64,000 nt of DNA from Neocallimastix lanati (nom. inval.). Its lineage: Eukaryota > Neocallimastigomycota > Neocallimastigomycetes > Neocallimastigales > Neocallimastigaceae. The position numbers and the translations under genes are program-made. The DNA is taken from assembly GCA_016946835.1 (NCBI GenBank), contig JACVTC010000071.1:186001-250000 (forward strand), read 5' to 3'. The first letter of the stretch is position 1. The number at the start of each line of letters is the position of its first letter. Positions 57,701 to 64,000 of this stretch are shown piece after piece. The notes below the pieces were generated by a model. The model made no database searches and had not been told where the DNA came from. It saw nothing but the letters and a program-made list of their open reading frames with translations.

Positions 57701-58555
57701 AATCCTGAAATTAAAAATAAAAATAATTGTGAATTTAAATTGAAATTCAATTTCAACAATGTTGACAAAAATAATTCTGAAAATAATTATTTGAATGAGA
57801 TAAATAGAAATTTAGAAATAATAAATAAAAATTATAATAAAAAGTTTAGAAATAATACTAAGAATACCAATTTTAATTCTAACATTATTGAAAAATATAA
57901 ACCAGAAGATCCTGCTTACACCGCCTCAACTTCCAGCAGGAACAAAGGAAAAGAAAAAATAACCGAATTTGAAAATTTTGATAAAAATAAAATATTTTTA
58001 AATAATGAAAAATCAAGCCAAAATTTACAGAATTTTACAATAAATAATAATAATATGAAAAAAAATTTTAATAATAAAAATTTTTCAAAAAATGATGAAA
58101 AAATTCAAGAAAATCTATTGGCTGAAGCAAAATCACATTCATATCATATCAAAAAATTTTCAAATAATTCAATAATTTCAAATAACACTAATGAATCACA
58201 TATTACATATGACAACAATAATGATTCACATAAATCTATTAATAATTCAAATAAATCAATGAATATCAAAAATTTTCCAAAAAATGATCAAAATTTTATT
58301 AATAAAAATTTTTTATCGAAAAATAATAAATTAATTCAACAAAATTCAAAATCCAGCGACTCTATGAAGAAAAACTATAATTTCTCCACTCCTACAATAG
58401 ATATCAATAATATTCCTTCAGATAATAAAAATACGGTAATGGAAAATCTTAAAAATATAACTCTTCCATATAATATTAATCAGAATTTACCTTTAATAAC
58501 CGATTCTTCAACCAACCAAATTTCTCAAAAAAACAGACGAAATTTCACTTACTAA
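54707..58555 (+). CDS. copia-2 gag-protease-integrase with Asn-rich linker
   Basis: This open frame of 1,282 residues starts at the first ATG after the primer-binding site. Gag occupies roughly residues 1-320, with a zinc knuckle CHICEVKGHSTRNC near 323. The protease motif LYDTGAGEHITND is near 453. Integrase has an H/H/C/C finger (HRRLGHYY..CIECK) near 598-625 and catalytic D, D, E near 651 (HSDISGP), 715 (KSDGGKEF) and 750 (GKAERIN). From about residue 880 a long low-complexity linker of Asn, Lys, Ser and Glu runs to the end. The frame closes at 58555 only because of a one-base change in an A run near 58527; the next frame continues to reverse transcriptase. Confidence 0.9.
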   Translation: MQDFNLAKDQRLHGKSNFNEWKFLIDNAAKRQGIKEFMEVDVVGKLNDVGFDYNPNVNDVINKVITKLITKMLPQAPAEPIRNNNAEVNRNNNVDINTQLTNFFGNPLNHIRLVEEAERIDADMILMISKNVDDSVLREISRLNNGFRIMERLKSKYGNSNADMEYWLKRLRSIKARDRNQIIEKLELMKETFDDMEEQHVEITDKEKLKYLYNVLPDDYKNIIQINLNSDPNVYINNLKSFIYAKSYLENWEDNKTIEKDDPMDLDFISRGRRTSNSSKKNEHNNHNNKSSNSKKRGKQNGNQYNNNNKDNSNKDNNNKSYCHICEVKGHSTRNCIYNMKTKSNHNKGRQEKLQVKTTLNDHPKKSLHLISKISDPDSASSYDDNFDFEDARALIEKQEEINIDNKVKFSGLIEYVNDSFIIPKEITIPNKKEELYVNNINYYEENDKTSEWLYDTGAGEHITNDFNLLNNFIHCKIKLRCANGTMCSFEGYGTYECYINGIYLRLDKVLYSKSATKNLISGIELAKIGYRVIIDTDDYTRGRFNLWGPNNVYIGTYYSTNDNQFLVNTYKINKNFEEKDKNIMALNEVDEKSLEIWHRRLGHYYLENINKYLSLHQIKTPKCIECKVAKMSRKSHGGKTPKATKILEIIHSDISGPYNSSINNKKYFITFMDEFSRKVWIYTLKSKAEAPELIVEFFKYLNNQFEEYNIKIFKSDGGKEFKNKTVNKYCKENGIEKTYSPPGCPEVNGKAERINRTLRNSAKTLLYWAELSENFWNFAIKQACYIYNLIPHSGNKFLIPNEVFYNKKVELKHLKTFGCVCYYRDDTQHKSKFLPNAKKGVFLGFDDKKYSYIIMDIENNKIHYTNDVEFVEEEPSKHKYETSNYKDSYFSFMKDNNRKDMNPEDNIINEDNNINEDNNMNNENNFNGRNILNEENSLNENINNERTTNTEHKSNYIKNKHVNNISLNEENQEFDNKDINQKNNHNLNKDVEINSKINPEIKNKNNCEFKLKFNFNNVDKNNSENNYLNEINRNLEIINKNYNKKFRNNTKNTNFNSNIIEKYKPEDPAYTASTSSRNKGKEKITEFENFDKNKIFLNNEKSSQNLQNFTINNNNMKKNFNNKNFSKNDEKIQENLLAEAKSHSYHIKKFSNNSIISNNTNESHITYDNNNDSHKSINNSNKSMNIKNFPKNDQNFINKNFLSKNNKLIQQNSKSSDSMKKNYNFSTPTIDINNIPSDNKNTVMENLKNITLPYNINQNLPLITDSSTNQISQKNRRNFTY

Positions 58556-58670
58556 TAATAACGAAATAAATAATAAATTTAACAACAATAATATAGTAAA
58601 TAAAGAAAATTATGCCCACAAATCTCTTATAGATGCATCAAGTGTTATTGATTTTAATAATGATGAAATT

Positions 58671-60332
58671 ATGGATGACATTGTAGCCAATACAGAATAT
58701 GGCAATATCCATAAAAGACCACTTAGTCCAAAATATAAAGAGACTGCACCTACTAATATTAGTTCTCGTAGAAAACTAGACCAAATCAACGACATTATTA
58801 TTGCTTCTATATTTTGTCACATTCCTAATACATATGAAGAAGCAATAAACAGTGAAGACAAAAATAACTGGATTGAGGCTATTAATGATGAACTTAATAA
58901 CCTTTATTCTAATAATATTATGACTTTTGTTAAAAATGTACCTAAAAACAAGAACATCATTACCACAAAATGGGTTTTCAACACTAAACGTGATTCAAAT
59001 AATAATATTTATAAATATAAAGCTCGTTTAGTTGCTCGTGGATTTAAACAAAAATGGGGAATCGATTATGAATTAACTTATTTTCCTACTCTAAACATTG
59101 ATGGTCTTAAATTAATATTCGCTATTTCTGCTGCTCTTAAGTGGAATATTTTCCAGCTAGATATAAAGGCCGCTTACCTTAATGCTCCGCTTGATAAAGA
59201 TATTTATACTACTATTCCTAAAGGCGATACGCGCTTTGGGCGGGGATATTGGAAGCTCAACAAAGCTTTGTATGGCCTTAAGCAATCTGGTAGACAATGG
59301 TATAATACCATTAGAAAATTCCTAATAAAAAATGAGTTCATTCAAATTAAATCCGAACAATGTATTTTCAAATTTACAAAAAATAATATAACAAAATGCA
59401 TTATCGGCTTATACGTGGACGACATGGTCATCGCTGGAGAAAACGAATACATTAAACAAATAATAAATAAAATAAAATCAAAATTTAAAATATCTAAATG
59501 TGATCCAATTGAATACATATTAGGAATTGAAGTAAAGAAAGAAAATAATTCATATATTATTTCACAAAAAAATTTTATAAATAATATGTTATATAAATTT
59601 AATATTGATAATACAAAGAAAAGAAAAACACCATGTACTGGTGATAATAAAATATCAGAAAACAATAAACCTTTCGATAAAACAATCTACAAAAGCGCAA
59701 TAGGTTCCTTAATATACCTTTCGAAATGTACTAGACCTGACATAGCTTTCGCTGTAAATAAAGCTTCAAGAAAATGTGAAAATCCAACTATATCGGATTG
59801 GAACAAAATAATAAATATTCTAAAATATATTAATAGTACCAAAGAATTTAAGATAGAATATAATGGAAAGGGGGAGCTTGTTGCATATACCGACTCTGAC
59901 TTTGCCGGCTGTTTGGAAGATAGAAAATCTACCTCAGGAGGAATAATACTTATGGGAACAAGTCCGATATGCTGGTTGTCCAAGAAACAAACAAGTGTTG
60001 CTACGTCTACTGCTGAAGCAGAGTACATAAGCACTTCCGAAAATATAAAGAAAATATTATGGATTAGAAATATAATAAAAGAAATTTTAAACAAATGGAT
60101 AACTGTTAAAATCTATACAGATAATCAAGCAAGTAAGAAAATAATGGAGAACGGAGAAATAAATACAAAATTAAAGCATATAAGTGTAAGATATCATTTC
60201 AACAGGGACAATATTGCAAAGAAGAAAGTAAAATTAGAATATATTGATACTGAAAACATGCTAGCGGACATATTAACCAAGGACTCAAATGGACCAAAGA
60301 TACAAAAATTTACAAACAACATTTTTATCTAA
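58671..60332 (+). CDS. copia-2 reverse transcriptase and RNase H
   Basis: The frame is open upstream of this ATG back to about 58530, so the protein is probably the continuation of the frame ending at 58555, reached by a +1 step or after a sequencing or mutational indel. Reverse transcriptase motifs are TTKWVFNTKRD, KARLVARGFKQKWG, FQLDIKAAYLNAPLD and the catalytic YVDDMVIAG near residue 247. RNase H shows YTDSDFAG near 406, TSTAEAEYIS near 445 and YTDNQAS later, so its acidic residues are kept. The end NMLADILTKD is typical for copia. It copies element RNA into DNA in cytoplasmic particles. Confidence 0.9.
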   Translation: MDDIVANTEYGNIHKRPLSPKYKETAPTNISSRRKLDQINDIIIASIFCHIPNTYEEAINSEDKNNWIEAINDELNNLYSNNIMTFVKNVPKNKNIITTKWVFNTKRDSNNNIYKYKARLVARGFKQKWGIDYELTYFPTLNIDGLKLIFAISAALKWNIFQLDIKAAYLNAPLDKDIYTTIPKGDTRFGRGYWKLNKALYGLKQSGRQWYNTIRKFLIKNEFIQIKSEQCIFKFTKNNITKCIIGLYVDDMVIAGENEYIKQIINKIKSKFKISKCDPIEYILGIEVKKENNSYIISQKNFINNMLYKFNIDNTKKRKTPCTGDNKISENNKPFDKTIYKSAIGSLIYLSKCTRPDIAFAVNKASRKCENPTISDWNKIINILKYINSTKEFKIEYNGKGELVAYTDSDFAGCLEDRKSTSGGIILMGTSPICWLSKKQTSVATSTAEAEYISTSENIKKILWIRNIIKEILNKWITVKIYTDNQASKKIMENGEINTKLKHISVRYHFNRDNIAKKKVKLEYIDTENMLADILTKDSNGPKIQKFTNNIFI

Positions 60333-60341
60333 AAATATTAT

Positions 60342-60352
60342 TTGAGAGGGAG
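60342..60352 (+). other. polypurine tract of copia-2
   Basis: TGAGAGGGAG directly before the 3' LTR marks plus-strand priming and matches the position of the copia-1 tract. Confidence 0.8.
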
Positions 60353-60672
60353 TGTTGACTGCACTCATAATTTAACTATATATTTAATTTATTTATTTAT
60401 AGTATTTATTTATATTTATGTGTATTTATTTATTTATATTTAATGATTACTTAAATGTATTATGATCTATCGTCTTGTATAAATCTATGTTAATTATCTT
60501 TTAATATTTATTTAATTAATTTTTAATTTATTTTATGTTATGGAAAACGCATGTTGTAACATGTGACTTTATTACTTATTTAAAGCTGAAAGATAGATCA
60601 TACACTTATTTCCCTTGTATACCATATTCCATAAGGAATATTATTATAGATCTAAATTTAATAAAGCTAACA
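60353..60672 (+). repeat. 3' LTR of copia-2
   Basis: It looks identical to the 5' LTR and is followed at once by ATTATTATT. It would supply the transcript end. Confidence 0.95.
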
Positions 60673-63880
<3,208 letters not shown>

Positions 63881-63889
63881 TTTAGTTTC

Positions 63890-63995
63890 GTCGATAACGT
63901 TCACCCTTTTTAGATATATATTATTATCCCATCCAATCTCAGAACTAAGCTAATCTTTCCATATTGTACCCACAAGTGGACATTAATAGGTATAT
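63890..63995 (+). other. 5S rRNA-like remnant
   Basis: TATCCCATCC followed by CTCAGAACTAAGCT near 63927-63951 resembles the conserved ATCCCATC..GAACTC..GAAGTTAAGC part of 5S rRNA. A later GTACCC..GTGG is vaguely like the 3' control region. The 5' third does not match, so it is at best a decayed copy or a 5S-derived SINE, close to the window end. Confidence 0.3.
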
Positions 63996-64000
63996 ATTTT

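Overview
The window looks like a piece of a very AT-rich nuclear genome from a flagellated (zoosporic) fungus. An anaerobic gut fungus (Neocallimastigomycota) is my best guess. This is inference from four things: extreme AT bias with long Asn-coding (AAT/TTA)n runs; short introns with GTA-type donors and TAG/AAG acceptors; fungal-style LTR retrotransposons, one with a chromodomain; and host genes typical of organisms with cilia. No rRNA or mitochondrial marker fixes the taxon.

Host genes are few. The 3' part of a TOG-domain (CLASP/TOGARAM-like) gene lies at 65-3553 (+). A close pair of minus-strand ciliary genes lies at 46908-53635: a five-exon AXDND1-like gene and a thirteen-exon CCDC148-like gene. 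I rebuilt both with consistent splice phases. A decayed IFT122-like fragment is at about 45092-45630.

Almost everything else is retrotransposon. From left to right: a Ty3/gypsy chromovirus with paired LTRs (4032-9873); an old plus-strand Ty1/copia element (9874-10362, then 16272-19115) broken by a young minus-strand copia (10363-16271) and by a solo LTR (17949-18693); a decayed gypsy fragment (19119-21180, -); a gypsy gag-protease relic (24710-27117, -); a more complete but broken gypsy (30451-35686, -) with diverged LTR-like flanks; a broken plus-strand gypsy (37383-41155); a copia RNase H relic (45730-46286); and a very young copia (54312-60672) whose LTRs look identical, sitting inside a TTA microsatellite about 1 kb long.

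The most interesting items are these. (1) A GC-richer, tRNA-derived SINE family is present in two near-identical copies, one full length and one 5'-truncated. Both have target-site duplications, and an apparent empty site occurs elsewhere in the window. (2) Two copia elements share the same insertion signature in TTA repeats. (3) The same two elements have a primer-binding site matching the anticodon arm of tRNA-Lys(CUU) instead of a tRNA 3' end. Several retroelement genes are broken by stop codons that look like C-to-T or G-to-A transitions at conserved positions.

Long stretches (3554-4031, 21181-23309, 23791-24700, 42244-43790, 61220-63880) are AT-rich with no gene I can support.
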